64,000 nt of DNA from Musa acuminata AAA Group. Taxonomy: Eukaryota; Streptophyta; Magnoliopsida; Zingiberales; Musaceae. The stretch's first letter is position 1. Each line of letters opens with the position of its first letter. Made by a program: the position numbers and the translations under genes. The stretch covers positions 124,001-188,000 of the forward strand of contig NC_088338.1 in NCBI RefSeq assembly GCF_036884655.1, written 5' to 3'. Of the stretch, positions 12,301 through 24,180 are shown piece by piece. A model generated the notes under the pieces. It was not told the DNA's origin. It did no database searches and saw only the letters and a program-made list of their open reading frames with translations.

Positions 12301-15300
12301 CTTCAATCTGAATTTTTTGATAAAATATCTTATATGTTATTTTATTGTTTATTTTTTTGTCAAAAAAGCACCAGATTGGTCTTTGGGATGGCTTGTTTAA
12401 TATCTTTTTTTTTTTTGCAACATTTTTCTTGTAAAGTGTTATACCCTGATCATAATAGTTTCTAAATCTTTGCTAGCTTTTTGAGATTTTTTATTTTTTT
12501 TGGGTCAATGGTGCTCTTTGAATTGTTCCATCGCTTTCATTATAAGACACCACAAATTTTCAAGCCTTCGGTATTTTTCCAGTACATTATGTGTTCCATC
12601 GCTTTATATAAACTGTTCATCTCAATATGTTTATCTCATGTCCTAATTTTGTCATATTGCTCATTCTCCTTTCAGGCTAAACGCTAGTTTTAGAAAAATC
12701 TCTATTAATTTTTGTATATTTTAACTCCTAATATTCTAGTATGTGGGCATGACATACATTTGTGTGAAAAGCTAGAGAGTGAATTTTTCTCTTCTTTTTT
12801 GGAACAGTAGGTCCATGTTTGTTTTAACACAAGGGACCTTTTTCCCCCCAATTTCAGCTTTTAAATCTCATGAACTTCTCTATCTCTATAGTGACTACAA
12901 ACAGAATGATAATAAGGATGGAAATCAAATCCCAAGCATTGCAATTAGTGACGGTTACGCATACTACAATAAAGTTTGATAGTTTTGTATATTTATCGGT
13001 TCCACCTACCAGAAGGATAGTCCCTGCAATTTCATGCATTTTTCTTTGTACAATTTTTGAAAAATTCATTGCACATCTTTCCAGTTTTCCACTAACATGG
13101 TTGTATGAGATTCTTTGAGAAACTGCTGATAAGTATTAATAACTTTATTGCTATTTCTATTATAGATTTTTTGAACTCTGTCACTGGGTTAAAAATAATT
13201 CAGTTTTACAGTAGCTCACCTCCTATTTTAATTATTTTGTATATCAAACTTATAGCTTTTAATTTCTACTGGTTTTTCTTCTACCCAATTATTTCCTGTA
13301 ATCCAACCATGTTAATTCTTATGATCATGTTACTGATTCATCCTTTATTTCAAGTGTTCCTATGTTTGATATTGCTAATGAAAGACTGCTCTTGTTGCTT
13401 CTTTACATATATTTTGATAGAAGTATCGGAACATGTGCCTATTTGCCTCTATAATTCTGCTCTCCTATGATGCATTACACTAATAAGGCCTAAAGTCAAT
13501 CATTCTAATTTTGCTTTTGTGGTTGTAAATGCAGTGTACCAAAAGTAATTTTCCAATCACCATTTAGGGGTTGATAATCATATTCTCTTAGGAATGTTCA
13601 TTTTTTTTATCATTAAATTCAATATTCCCTTTTATCTCCAACATTGCTAGAAAATATTTACATGGGAGAAGAGTCATAAAACTTAGCTGTAGAAGTTACA
13701 AATGAATCTTCATTCTTTATTCAAGATAAGGGGTAAGGATCACATGAAAATTCTTGTATGCAATGAGAAATTTTTCTCTTTTGTTTTTGGGTTTTGTTGA
13801 GAGATATTAAACTTAATTTTCTCCTTTTGGTTTTGAGCCAGTCACATAATAGTTCATTTCTTGGAAATACAATTTTCATTTAGTTTGTCTAGATGAAATA
13901 TTCTTGTGATGTTGCCCTCAGCATGGAGGAAAAATATTAGTCTGGCTGTTTCTAATTAGTTGGGACATTACATATTGTTGTTTATGCTAGATCTGGTTGT
14001 GCAAAGTGTAAACTGTATTAGAGTTGGTTTTTAAGAAATAGTTTAGCCATTGTGCTATCAATGTTGGAGATGACCTTTTTCATTAAATATGTATGTTTTA
14101 ATAGTTCAATAAATAGACTACCTAGAACAGTGTTTTACTGCCTATATGCAGGTGCCCATAAGCCATTCGAGGCTATCTTTATACAGCATTCAAATTCTAC
14201 TTCTGAGGAAACATGTAAAAAGAGTAAAGTAGATGGTATATGTACACCATTGGTTCTCATTCTCCATGGTGGTCCACATTCAGTTTCATTGACGAGCTAT
14301 TCAAAGTCATTGGCATTTCTTTCTACATTAGGCTACAACTTGCTTCTGGTGAACTACAGGTGAGTATTATTACATTTTTTGGAGGATTAGGTTATACATT
14401 TGGACTGGTGGCATGATCTTTTTCTTTTTTTGATATGAATGAGGAGACAAGTACCCAACCTTTTTTTTTTTTCTTTTCACTGGTTTCTTCCTAAGAATTC
14501 AATAGCCTGTAATTTTTAATGCATTTCTTTTACCTACAATATGTTGAGCCTCTATGGGAATGGTTGAGGTTCTGAACTGGTTTGCAATCATTTGTTGTTA
14601 GGAGACAATGGTGCTACCTTAATTTCTTTCTAAATTTATCCAAATGTTCTACATTAAATAAATAGCATTTAGTCAGTACCTACTTATATTTATAATTGCA
14701 ACATAAATAGTAAATTGCATTTGGGCTTTGATTCCCAGAGGTTGGTCAGAAAGTAGGCCTGCAGGCTTATTCTTCCTCTCCATCTTTTATTATTCTTACT
14801 GTCCTTTTCTCTTTGTCACTCCCTTCTCAACTTTTCTTTCTTTTCATTTGCTTGTTGTATAATAGTTATAGTAGATGCCTGTGGTTACATAATTTGCTCC
14901 TTTCTCTCCTCTATTTTTAATTTTTTTTCTCTTTCTATGTCAATTCTTTTTCTAGGCACTGAACTAGGTGTTTAGTTGAAGTGGATCTGTTCTGATAAAG
15001 TGGCTCTAATTGCTGATTTCATAATATTTTAGGTTTCATTTTCAGACTTGTAGTCTCACTGAAGTGTATACATCTGTTATATATTATTTTGTATGAAGAG
15101 ACCTGAACAGAATCAAATTTCTTCATTAACATGAGTTGAATTATGATTCACTTTCCTTGGTTCTACTTCTATAGCTATCTCATGGCTCCTAATTAGTATA
15201 GAAGAAATTACATTCAGGACACATGAAAGAAAACTAACTAATTGTTTTCATTTTCTGATCATCTTTTTCTCTTGCTTTATCAGTCCCCTCTTGATATAGT

Positions 15301-18300
15301 CCCTAAAGACTTTTTTTGTTTCTGTTAGCAACAACACATATATAGGCTTCTAAGTCTACTGATATCTGTTCTCAATATCAAGATGTGGCTGCACCATCAT
15401 AGGAAATCTTTGAACAAAATTAAATAAGGTTCTTTCTTGTGGTCACATTCATTTGACTTTTATCCGAAAGTTTTTGTATCACTCTAAAGCAACATTAAAC
15501 TGATTCTCTTTCCTAATGGGTTAATCATGGCTTTCTAGAGTTCCTTGAAATAAGGGATTTGATACAGAAGTCATTTAATATGATTTGCCTAATTAATGTT
15601 GTCTTCTTTAGTTTTCTGCCAAAATATATACAATTTACATTTTCATAGTTCTTGATGATAAGGGAAGAGGAGAGTATAATGTCTGTTGTTCTTAAATGAA
15701 GACATGCAATATTTTGCAACCAAACTTGCCTCAAGTATTATTCAGATTTACCCTGAAATTTTTGTCATGAAGAGATGGAACCATGCAGTAATTCTTTAGC
15801 CTGTAACATGGTTTATATAAAAGTTTTTAAGAATCCTTTAACTAAACCAACTTGGGCTTGAAGATGATTAATTTTCTGTTTCTCATTGCCACACATGTAT
15901 ACAAAAGCAATAGTAATATGGAGTAGACAAATTCTGTCTTACTTTCTTTTTCCAAGGAATATTTCTTTTTGATTCTTTTAGAGTTTCTATACCATACTTT
16001 TCCTTGTTATGTCAGGTCTTGGCTGTTATAGTTTAGGATTTCTGATGACTCTATTGGCACAAATTTTTCATAGGGGTTCACTGGGATTTGGGGAAGAAGC
16101 ATTGCAATCTCTTCCAGGAAGAATTGGCTGCCAGGTACTTGCTTTGTTGGTTGTCCATGCTTTTGAAACTGTTTATGAGGATATCCTATATCCAGTGGCA
16201 ATAATGAATTTTTAACAGTTTCTGGCATGATTATAGTTTTCTGTTGGTGGCAGGATGTAGGAGATGTACTTGCAGCTTTAGACTATGTCATTGATGAGGG
16301 ACTTGCAAGTGCATCTAAAGTAGCTGTTCTTGGAGGTTCACATGGAGGCTTCTTAACAACTCATTTAGTGGGCCAGGTTAGGTATCAGATGATTTGAGGT
16401 TCTTAAACTCATCTTATTGTTATTGTTGGTATTATAGTGCATATGAATTATTAAAGCCATACAATTTATTTAATTTGCTCTTTAGATAAACCAAATGAAG
16501 AAAATCATGATGGTACAATGTGCATTATCAATATGTTGTCTTGTAAGGCCTTCTGAGCCCTGACAGTTGATACCCTACTGACATATGATGTGTGATGTCC
16601 AAAGCTATTACTAGTCTGAACTATTGATGGATGGAGGTATACAAGATTGTGTGATGTGATAATCTGTATTGCTTTTTCTTAAATATGGCACCATGAATTT
16701 GGAGAACTTTTTCCATCAATAGTTTGTCTTTCGTTATCTGGAACAACATTGTGTTCATCTGCCTTCCGCAGACCTGTTGTTGTAACTTGTAACCTCATCT
16801 ATCGGGTTGTCCTTATAGTACCAGTAGGCCTTTGGTGTCTAGGTTGATAGAATATATTTAGTAGCCACTGCTTGTTGTATTAACCAAACAGTGAGAACAA
16901 TTCATCTACACTGAAAGATAAGTAAAAAGAATGGTACATCACACTTTAAGTTTAAAAAGAAAGATGCAATCTGTTTCTTTTGGATAAAAGAAAATGGCCT
17001 TGTAAATGGATCTTTGATGCTGAACAGGTTTAGAAACACCAAGTTAAATATCAAGTGGTCCTTCAATATTTAGATTGTGATGACACTAATACTATACAAG
17101 ATTTCAAGAAGCAATTTAAATTCCAAGTCAACTTTCATGCTTAACAGCCTGAATGATAGATTGTTGAAATTTCAGTACGTATTATATTTTAATTATTAAT
17201 CTTCTAACTTGCATTCAGTACAAATACTGCATAAAAACTTTTACTTCCAGACAATGGCTTGTACTTTTACTTTATTGGGCAACATAAAATGTCTGTAGTG
17301 CTGATGTTTTTAGGAATCCTACTGAGAAGAAAGTGGCACTTGTCATATCTGTACCTGATGCCAGTCTCTTTTCTCCATCAAGCATTATGTTCAAGTAGCC
17401 TGTTGGTGAAGAAAGGCTTATGTTCTCTCTACAACTACAATTACTTGTCCTGTTTTCATGTGTGTATGCCTGTTTTTTTCTTTAGTTGTCTAAAAATATC
17501 TAACATTCTAGGTTGTAAAATGGATAATATTATTATTTTTAAAAAAAATATAAAACAGTTTGCCCCAACAAAACAAAGATTAAACCAGTTTAATAATTGA
17601 TTGTATAAAAGGGTATTGACTTCAGTTTGTATTTGCTGCAGGCTCCAGATAGATTTGTTGTGGCAGCTGCTCGCAATCCTGTATGTAACTTGTCACTAAT
17701 GGTTGGTACCACCGATATCCCTGATTGGTGCTACACAGAGGCTTGTGGGAAGGAAGGGAAGAATTTCTTCTCGGAAGCTCCTTCAGCTGAACAGCTTAGT
17801 CTCTTTTACAATAAATCTCCTATATCACATATTCTGAAGGTATGTGGAATTGGTCATTTGGCCTGCTACAAATTTCTTAATCTTTCATCCGGTTGGAATT
17901 TGTTGTGAGTTATGCTTATTATATGCACATAAAGTAGGCGATGGAGTTATTGGCAGTTAAATGATACACATCCAGCATGTGCCTGGTGCTATTATGGATT
18001 TGAGCATAGTTCACAAAGTTGACCTCTAATTGAGGTTATTAGGCTTAATGGGTTTTGGTACTTGCTATCTATAGATGCCAAACAAACAAATGTTTTCAAT
18101 CATGTTGTCTATTTAACGTTTATCATGCACGTTAGTGTTTGCTACACCTCATCTTGGCATAAATAAGTTGTCCTTATTTATCTTTCTTTCAATTTTAGGT
18201 CAAAGTGCCTATTCTTTTCCTTTTGGGAGCACAAGATCTTCGAGTTCCTATGTCAAATGGTCTACAGGTATGCTATAAGTTTGTCATTGTAAGTTATATA

Positions 18301-19280
18301 GTCTGATTGAAATGCTTACATTTTTTAAATTCTTTTGCTTTACAAACATTTCCTCCTCCCATCTTCTCTAGCTGTTTCCATTTGGTCCATATCAACTGGT
18401 ACACCAATGTGTCTGCGCATTGGTACGGTGTCTAAATTTTAAACCTTGCTTACAAGTCATTTTGGGTGTTTTGAGTTTCCAAAAATCATAATGAACAGGA
18501 ATTTTCCTTGTGCAAATGATGCACTATATTTGTCTGACTTTCTGAAAACGAGCAACACAATTTCTTTCTTGATGACCCCAAGTAATTTACAAGGAAAAAA
18601 GGAGTTAAGTGTTGGGGTTGAAGCGAGGAGGAAACATGAGGCTAATGCATATAAATAAAAAGTGGGACACGATCTTCTGTTGGTAATGGAATCATAAGTC
18701 CTAGGTTGTTGAAAACAAAAAATATATGCATGGTGAATTTTCTATGCCACTTGGTCCTGGATCAGTAAATCTGAACCATGTTTATATCATGGTCAGTGTC
18801 TTTGAGATATGATTTTGTAAGTTGATACCATGATATATTTAATAAAAAAATTGAACTCCTATGATATTACTTTGATTAAAATTTTGAACTCCTATAGCTC
18901 TGGGCCTCTGGTCCGTTGAGATATGAGTAATTTATATCATTATGAGACATTTTGAGTCTCAAGTACAATTCGGAGAGGTCTTCCAATGTCATTGTTGTTG
19001 TTAGCTTCTAATAATGTTACAGTTCCCCATCTTTTTATGTGCTGAATTACTAAATTTTCAGTATGCACGGGCTCTGAGAGAGAAAGGAGTTGATGTCAAA
19101 GTGTTGGTATTTCCTGAGGATGTCCATGGCATTGATAGGTACGCAAGTCACTCGTCTACTTAACTGATTTAATTTAGCCTTTATCCGCCCTGATGCAATA
19201 TATATATCGATTGCAGGCCTCAATCTGATTTTGAAAGCTTTCTTAACATTGGTGTCTGGTTTAAGAAGCATCTAAGTTGA
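3360..19280 (+). CDS. AARE: Acylamino-acid-releasing enzyme (acylaminoacyl-peptidase)
   Basis: Serine exopeptidase of the prolyl oligopeptidase family (S9C). It removes N-acylated residues from peptides and is linked to clearance of oxidised proteins. Exons: 3360-3487, 3609-3787, 3886-4195, 4325-4546, 4623-4859, 4987-5061, 7575-7713, 10423-10574, 10658-10740, 10825-10946, 11037-11115, 14152-14359, 16074-16134, 16254-16376, 17642-17839, 18199-18267, 19062-19138, 19217-19280. The joined length is 2526 nt with one frame throughout, giving 841 aa. Residues 1-51 are Ser/Ala/Arg-rich and look like an organelle transit peptide; a second in-frame Met at residue 52 could start a cytosolic form. A beta-propeller region fills the N-terminal two thirds. 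The hydrolase domain carries the triad: Ser694 in GGSHGGF, Asp785 in GAQDLRV, His817 in EDVHGI. Exon 10 uses the acceptor ACCAAG and exon 10's donor is the weak GTTCTC. An AATAAA at 19336 is a plausible polyadenylation signal. Introns 6, 7 and 11 are 2.5-3 kb and contain transposons. Confidence 0.93.
6165..6540. repeat. GTAC-rich hAT-like repeat remnants in AARE intron 6
   Basis: Dense GGTACC/GGTACACC motifs. Inside are three consecutive 22-bp units, CGAGYGGTACACCAGGGTTTAC and variants, at 6211-6232, 6233-6254 and 6255-6276, preceded by an ACGGT microrepeat. A second piece starts at 6415 with the family terminus CAAGGATTAAAATCTCGG. I could not find a matching 3' terminus or target duplication, so it looks truncated or nested. 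Confidence 0.6.
9205..10010 (+). repeat. Older dispersed repeat interrupted by the 9252 element
   Basis: The left part runs AACAACAACAAAGTCGTTAA...GGCTATATG and continues across the insertion as GCTACATGGATCTTTTGCTGCC. This motif series is a familiar dispersed plant repeat. A diverged relative is at about 55137-55200 (ACAAGCTGTTAGTCCCAATT...). I do not know its formal family; SINE-like is a guess. Confidence 0.45.
9252..9958. mobile_element. Non-autonomous hAT-like element, 707 bp, in AARE intron 7
   Basis: The 5' end CAAGGATTGAAATTTCG matches, in inverted form, the 3' end (reverse complement CAAGGTTCTAAATTTCG). Flanking 8-mers are GCTATATG (9244-9251) and GCTACATG (9959-9966), a target duplication with one mismatch. 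The terminal CAAGG fits the hAT consensus YARNG and 8 bp is the hAT duplication length. It lies inside an older repeat (GTCGTTAAGTCCTAATTATTTG...). The core is GC-richer than its surroundings and holds an open frame of 203 codons (9340-9951) with no recognised domain; no transposase is seen. Confidence 0.78.
11482..11912. mobile_element. Non-autonomous hAT-like element, 431 bp, in AARE intron 11
   Basis: Exact 8-bp flanking duplication GTATGAGG at 11474-11481 and 11913-11920. The 5' terminus TAGAGTTCTCAATTTCG pairs with the 3' terminus (reverse complement CAAGGTTCTCAATTTCA); both fit YARNG. The interior is packed with GGTACxx/xxGTACC palindromes and repeats of GTACACCCYGGATTTCGA type. No coding capacity. 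Confidence 0.85.
12000..14151. other. Rest of AARE intron 11
   Basis: AT-rich with many T runs. No domain, repeat edge or convincing coding segment was recognised. The only exon signal is the acceptor at 14151. Confidence 0.4.
18385..18448. repeat. Short remnant of the GTAC-rich hAT-like family, AARE intron 16
   Basis: Contains ACTGGTACACCAATG and ends in AAATTTTAAACCTTG, the family 3' terminus. No paired 5' terminus is visible, so only a fragment is called. Confidence 0.45.
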
Positions 19281-21358
19281 ATGTTTAACCTGTGAACCGC
19301 ATGTCAATGTTTCTCACCACCTAAGTTGTGAATGAAATAAAGGAATTCATTAGGTCAACCACTGACAGTGGTGGCTAACAATTGCTGCATCGTAAGCATA
19401 TCCGAGGATAATGTAATTTGTTCAACTCCTAAGCTGAGTTCCATTTCGATGACAAAGTTGATGTGGGTTGGTTCAACATCAAGTTTTATGTATATCTTTA
19501 GTTTTTTTAATTTGTGCACCACACCCATTGATTTCCACAAGAAGCTTATCTTCTTAATTTTTCTTATTTTGTGTTACTCTTTTTTTTTTATTTTAAGTGT
19601 GGTGGGCTCATGCACAAGAAAGAATCAAAACTATCTGAGAAATGGAAACCTGAGTTGTCGCTGTTTTTATATTGCCACATTTTAAATGAAGAAGACTTGC
19701 ATTTTGTAGTTGTCATTTGGAGAAACTTGTGATATGATGTACAGAGGGAAACAAAATATACCCAGTTGGAACTTGGTATATCTGCATATATGCATGTATG
19801 TATATATGTATGCTGGAACAAAGTTGCTCAGAGATCTTGAAAGGCTGGGATCGTGAGAACAACCTGGTTTCAGGTTTTGGCACTGTGGTCCTGTGATGGG
19901 AGTGGGAGAGGCGTTCCTGCACACCTTAAATTCGCTAAGCTAAAAGGCCCGGGCATGGAGGAGGACCATTCGGTCAGTACAGGCAAAAACTGTGGTGGTG
20001 TTGTGGTCTTGAAGGCAGTGTTGCAACACTATTAATCTGTCAACAGCTTCTAGCCTTCATCACTTGACAATGACTTCAACCTCCTCCTTGTACCCTCTAA
20101 TAAACCAAAAACAAACATACTCCAAACTGCCTGCCTCTGATACAAGCATCAGTCTTCCTGTCTTATAAATGTGTAGAATTCTTTTGCTAATGGTAAGCAT
20201 AGTTCTGTCTCCAACGAGATTTTATGAAATCGACCTACGACAGGTCAAAAATATTTGGATGGATAGTGCGGATCGTCAATCTGAATTACAGTGACATTTC
20301 GATCTAGTTCTCATTCTAATTCTTGATGCATAATAAGGAACCGTCCAATAGACAACTAGCATTGGAATCCTTCATAGTCAAAACGTACTTTCGTATTTCA
20401 TCTATCATCATCGATATATTCATTCTTAGCGTGATCTTTTCGACACTCAAGTTAATCGAAGTGAAACGTAAAGATAAGAAAAGAATATATGTCATTGTCG
20501 ATAGGTTTCTTATTTACAGCTTGCGATTCTCAAATTATAATTTGTGTCTTGATTCATCCCGATGTGACAATTCTAATCGATATATTTTTATATTTTCTTT
20601 AAGTCAACCTCCACTTGTCAAGTCTCGATAGGCCGACGAGTATTATTTGTATCAAATCATCATTTGGCAAAAAAAAGAAAAGAAAAAAAGATTTGAATGC
20701 CATTCCACATTCAAAGATAACCCAACTCAATATTCCACGTTTGTTCAAAAAGATCCGGCGGCCGTCGATGCTATTCTATACTGCTTAGTGTTCCCATTGA
20801 GGGTTTGCTAGTGGCTGTGTTATTCTTTAGTACTTGGTTTGGTGTTTCTGAGCGATCTCCCGAGGATGATCTTATCCGAAAAGAGTCTTGTGCTCTACTT
20901 CTTCCCAAAAATAAGAGGGGGAAGAAGAAGAAGAAGGTGATGATAAGAAGGGCAAAAGGACAAGAAGGAAGATGATGAGTCCGAAGTATATTCTCAGCCA
21001 GAGTGAGTGTATTGTACACCCCAAGCAGCACCACAGTCTGATGCTTGTGCTCTTTCAAGGACCACAAACAATGCCAGTGGAGATCAGCAAGCAACCTATG
21101 TGAGCAGCCATTGTCAACAGTACTCACTGTTCCTCATGAATAGCCTCTCTCATTCATCATCTTCATCCTACATGTACATTTGTTTTGCTTTCTTAATTAG
21201 CTTTTGCTTTGGTTTCTTCTCCGAGTGGTCCAAAAGGGAAGTGACTTCCTCCCTTCTGTAAACTTTCTCTCTTGCATGACAGCAAACAATTAGGGCATGT
21301 AGATGGATCAGGAATTTGGTATATCTGAACAACTACTTCAGAAGATTACTGTCCATAA
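19281..21358. other. Intergenic region downstream of AARE
   Basis: AARE 3' UTR, then sequence with no recognised gene. The stretch 20753-21260 is less AT-rich than its flanks and has a minus-strand open frame of 118 codons (20771-21127) with a Phe-rich hydrophobic segment. I recognise no family and see no splice-consistent gene. Confidence 0.4.
19336..19341 (+). terminator. Putative polyadenylation signal of AARE
   Basis: AATAAA hexamer about 56 nt after the AARE stop codon. Position and sequence fit a plant near-upstream element; there is no transcript evidence. Confidence 0.45.
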
Positions 21359-21962
21359 TGTTGGGAAAACAAATTTAGTTTATTATTTTTATTAGTATTT
21401 AAGTTATGTAGATAATTATGAAGTCACTTGGATATTAATTATGATTTAATTAAATGAGGTGTAAATGTGGGTACTAAAAATTTTGAGGATTTAAATTTTT
21501 AGTTCTATTCTTAAAGCCTTTTAGGCTTATAAGTATCTCACTCAGGTTGATTGATGAGGTATCGGTTCTTGAACTAGTAAAATATTATAAACTCTCATTT
21601 TGAGTATAATTTAAGTCTCCTCCTCTTAAGTTTGGTTATAATTATAAGTTATAAAAAATGAGAGATCTCATATAAAAAGAAAGTAAAGGTTATCTTCTTA
21701 ACCTGAAAAAAGAGAAAATTATAACAATGGTAACTGATTTTCATCCGTTGAAAAGAATATTGATAGTGAAAACTGATAGCCTCGAGGAAGAGGAATCAAG
21801 TATCCCTTTACTTTTGACTTAGTTTTATTTTCTTTATTTGTAACTTTAACTTTATCAATTGAGTTTTTGAAACGTGTTGATTTATCGATCTGAGTTTTAA
21901 AGTCGATTAAAAATACTATTACACTAATTCACCCCCTTTTAGCATCATTAAGATCATAACAA
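21359..21962 (-). mobile_element. Probable LTR of a decayed Ty1-copia element
   Basis: Read on the minus strand it begins TGTTATGATCTTAATGATGC, continues with AAAAGGGGGTGAATTAGTGT (a start common to plant copia LTRs) and ends TTTTCCCAACA, giving TG...CA ends over 604 bp. It lies directly downstream, on the minus strand, of copia coding remnants. No second LTR or target duplication was found. Confidence 0.6.
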
Positions 21963-22900
21963 TAGGTATATTATTAGCTAAATAAAACTATATACTAAAT
22001 CTCTCCAAAACTCGATCAATATATATATATTTTTATAATCCTAATATTTCTTGAAATCTATATTCAAATATTTCAATACCAATAATATATGTTACCTCAT
22101 TTATGTCAACCATCTTAAAATTCTCGATTAAAAATATCTTGATTAATTATAGTAAACAAAGATCAATGTTGCCCCATTGTTATTATTTTTGTAATCCTTT
22201 TTCAAATGTCCTTTCTAGTCAGAAAAAAAAAAAAAAAAAAAAAAAAACTTAGCTTTCTTTTCATTAGTATTTTTAAACTTGGTAAATTTATTTGTTAGAT
22301 AAGTTTCAATATTTTTTTTATTATCAACTCCCTGAGTAGTAGTCAAAATATTATGAGATATTTCTTGCCTTAATCATAATTCTTCTTGAATATATATATT
22401 AATTAACTCATTCAAATTATATTTATTCTTATTTGTATTACAGTGAATCTTAAATATGATAAATTATGGAGGAAGACTCATTCATATTTATGCTTAATGC
22501 TTTAAATTTTATAACTTTATCAGTCATATTGACGATGTGATCTTGAATCCCTTAAGTATCATCATACTTAGTCGTAGTCAATTCCTTCATTAATGTATCA
22601 ATTAAAGATTTATTAACAGATTTAAATTTATCTTCTATAGCCCTTAAATATTCTTATATGCTAGTTGTAGGCGATAATAAAATATTTATATTATTTATAA
22701 TTATTATTTTTATAAACATTAAACTCGGTTTATTAGATCTTTCTCAAATATTCATTTCATTAATTTGTTCCACAGTACTTTCATCAATAAAGTCAATGGG
22801 CCTTCCAATAAGTAATGCTAGGTCAAAATCTAATACACCCTTAATGAACTACATATGGTCTAATTATTTTAAATAATTTAAACCAAAGAGTACTAGGATA
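21963..22900 (-). pseudogene. Degenerate Ty1-copia gag-pol remnant
   Basis: On the minus strand, with stops and frameshifts, the pieces appear in copia order. First is a gag core near 22450-22760 (NKPSLMFIK, IEDKFKSVNKSLIDTLMKEL, GIQDHIVNMTDKVIKFKAL). Then comes part of a zinc-knuckle (KGHLKKDYKN) near 22170-22215. Last is a reverse-transcriptase C-terminal piece (VTYIIGIEIFEYRFQEILGL, YIDRVLERF) near 21985-22115. Protease, integrase and most of RT are missing, so the copy has a large internal deletion. A 25-A run at 22223-22247 interrupts the zinc-knuckle region. Not functional. Confidence 0.7.
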
Positions 22901-24180
22901 CTAGGAGCATAAGAGTGTATGAAAGGAAGTACTATTGTCAAAAAAAAATAAAAAGAAACAACATTAATACTTTGAGTTTTTAAAATATAATGAACTATTA
23001 ATATCATCCATATTTTACCTTTGCGTTAAATATAGATATACACAGTGTTCATTCAAAATTATTTATAGAGAACTAATATCATCATTATTAAATAGTGTTA
23101 TTATCTTTGGGTATACAACTCTAAATTACAAGGATATCTAAAACAATATTGTTCTACATCATCACATAATTATTCGAAATAGATTCTCCTCTAGGATTAA
23201 CCAATCTCCTAATTATATGTGTTATTATAAATATTATTTTCTTAATATTATTTAAGACTAATTTTTAATATAATTTTATAAATTATTAGTCTATGCCAAT
23301 TTGATGACTATAAGATCAATACAATAATATAAAATATAAAATTATAAGAAATTTATTATAATTTATACCAATAAGCCTATCATCATAGGTCACTTTGGTA
23401 ACTACTAACCGATAAAACTTAAAGATATAAGTTATAAATAATATTCAAAAAATATCTTTTAATCTAATTTATATCCAAATAGTTTAATAATAATAAAATA
23501 ATAATAATCATAGTAATTATTAAATATTAATCATAAAAAACTCATATGATAATTATAATCATTATAAAATATAAATCATATCTTTATATAAAAAAATAAA
23601 TATTATTTTATAATTTTAAATATAACTAAATAAATATCTTAGAATAATAATTAAAATTTAATTGTCACATCTAAAATTTTATCAATATGTCATATGAGAA
23701 AATTATAAAAGAAAATCATAATTTATATATTTTTTAATTCTATATAGAATCCTAAATTAGGCTAGTTAACCCTATTTAACTTGGGAGGCTTGAAATTCGA
23801 CTAAACATCAATTCAATTAAGTTCGTCAAAAATTAAAATTGATCAAAGTAAAAAATAATTAAATTTTAACTTTTCTCGAATTTGATCAAAATTTAATTGA
23901 TTAAATCTAAATCTAGTCAAGTAGTCAAAATATAATTATGATCAAATATAATCAAAATATTTGATTAAAATAATTAAATTAGTTAATTTTATAATTAAGG
24001 ACACAAGTAAAAAAAATTAATTTCTAAAGACAAAACTATAATTTTTCTTGCGATATATAATGAAAATATATAGTTTATAAAGGGTACGACTATCAAAAAG
24101 ACATAAACTAAAATTAAAATATTTTATAAGTGTAAAACTATAATTTTAATAAATAAAATCTTATTTATTTTCTCTTTCAG
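22901..24180. other. Very AT-rich intergenic DNA
   Basis: Almost pure A/T with very few C or G and no CpG-rich stretch. No frame is meaningful. It is consistent with an old transposon decayed by C-to-T changes, but no family is readable. Composition changes abruptly to normal near 24180. Confidence 0.5.
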
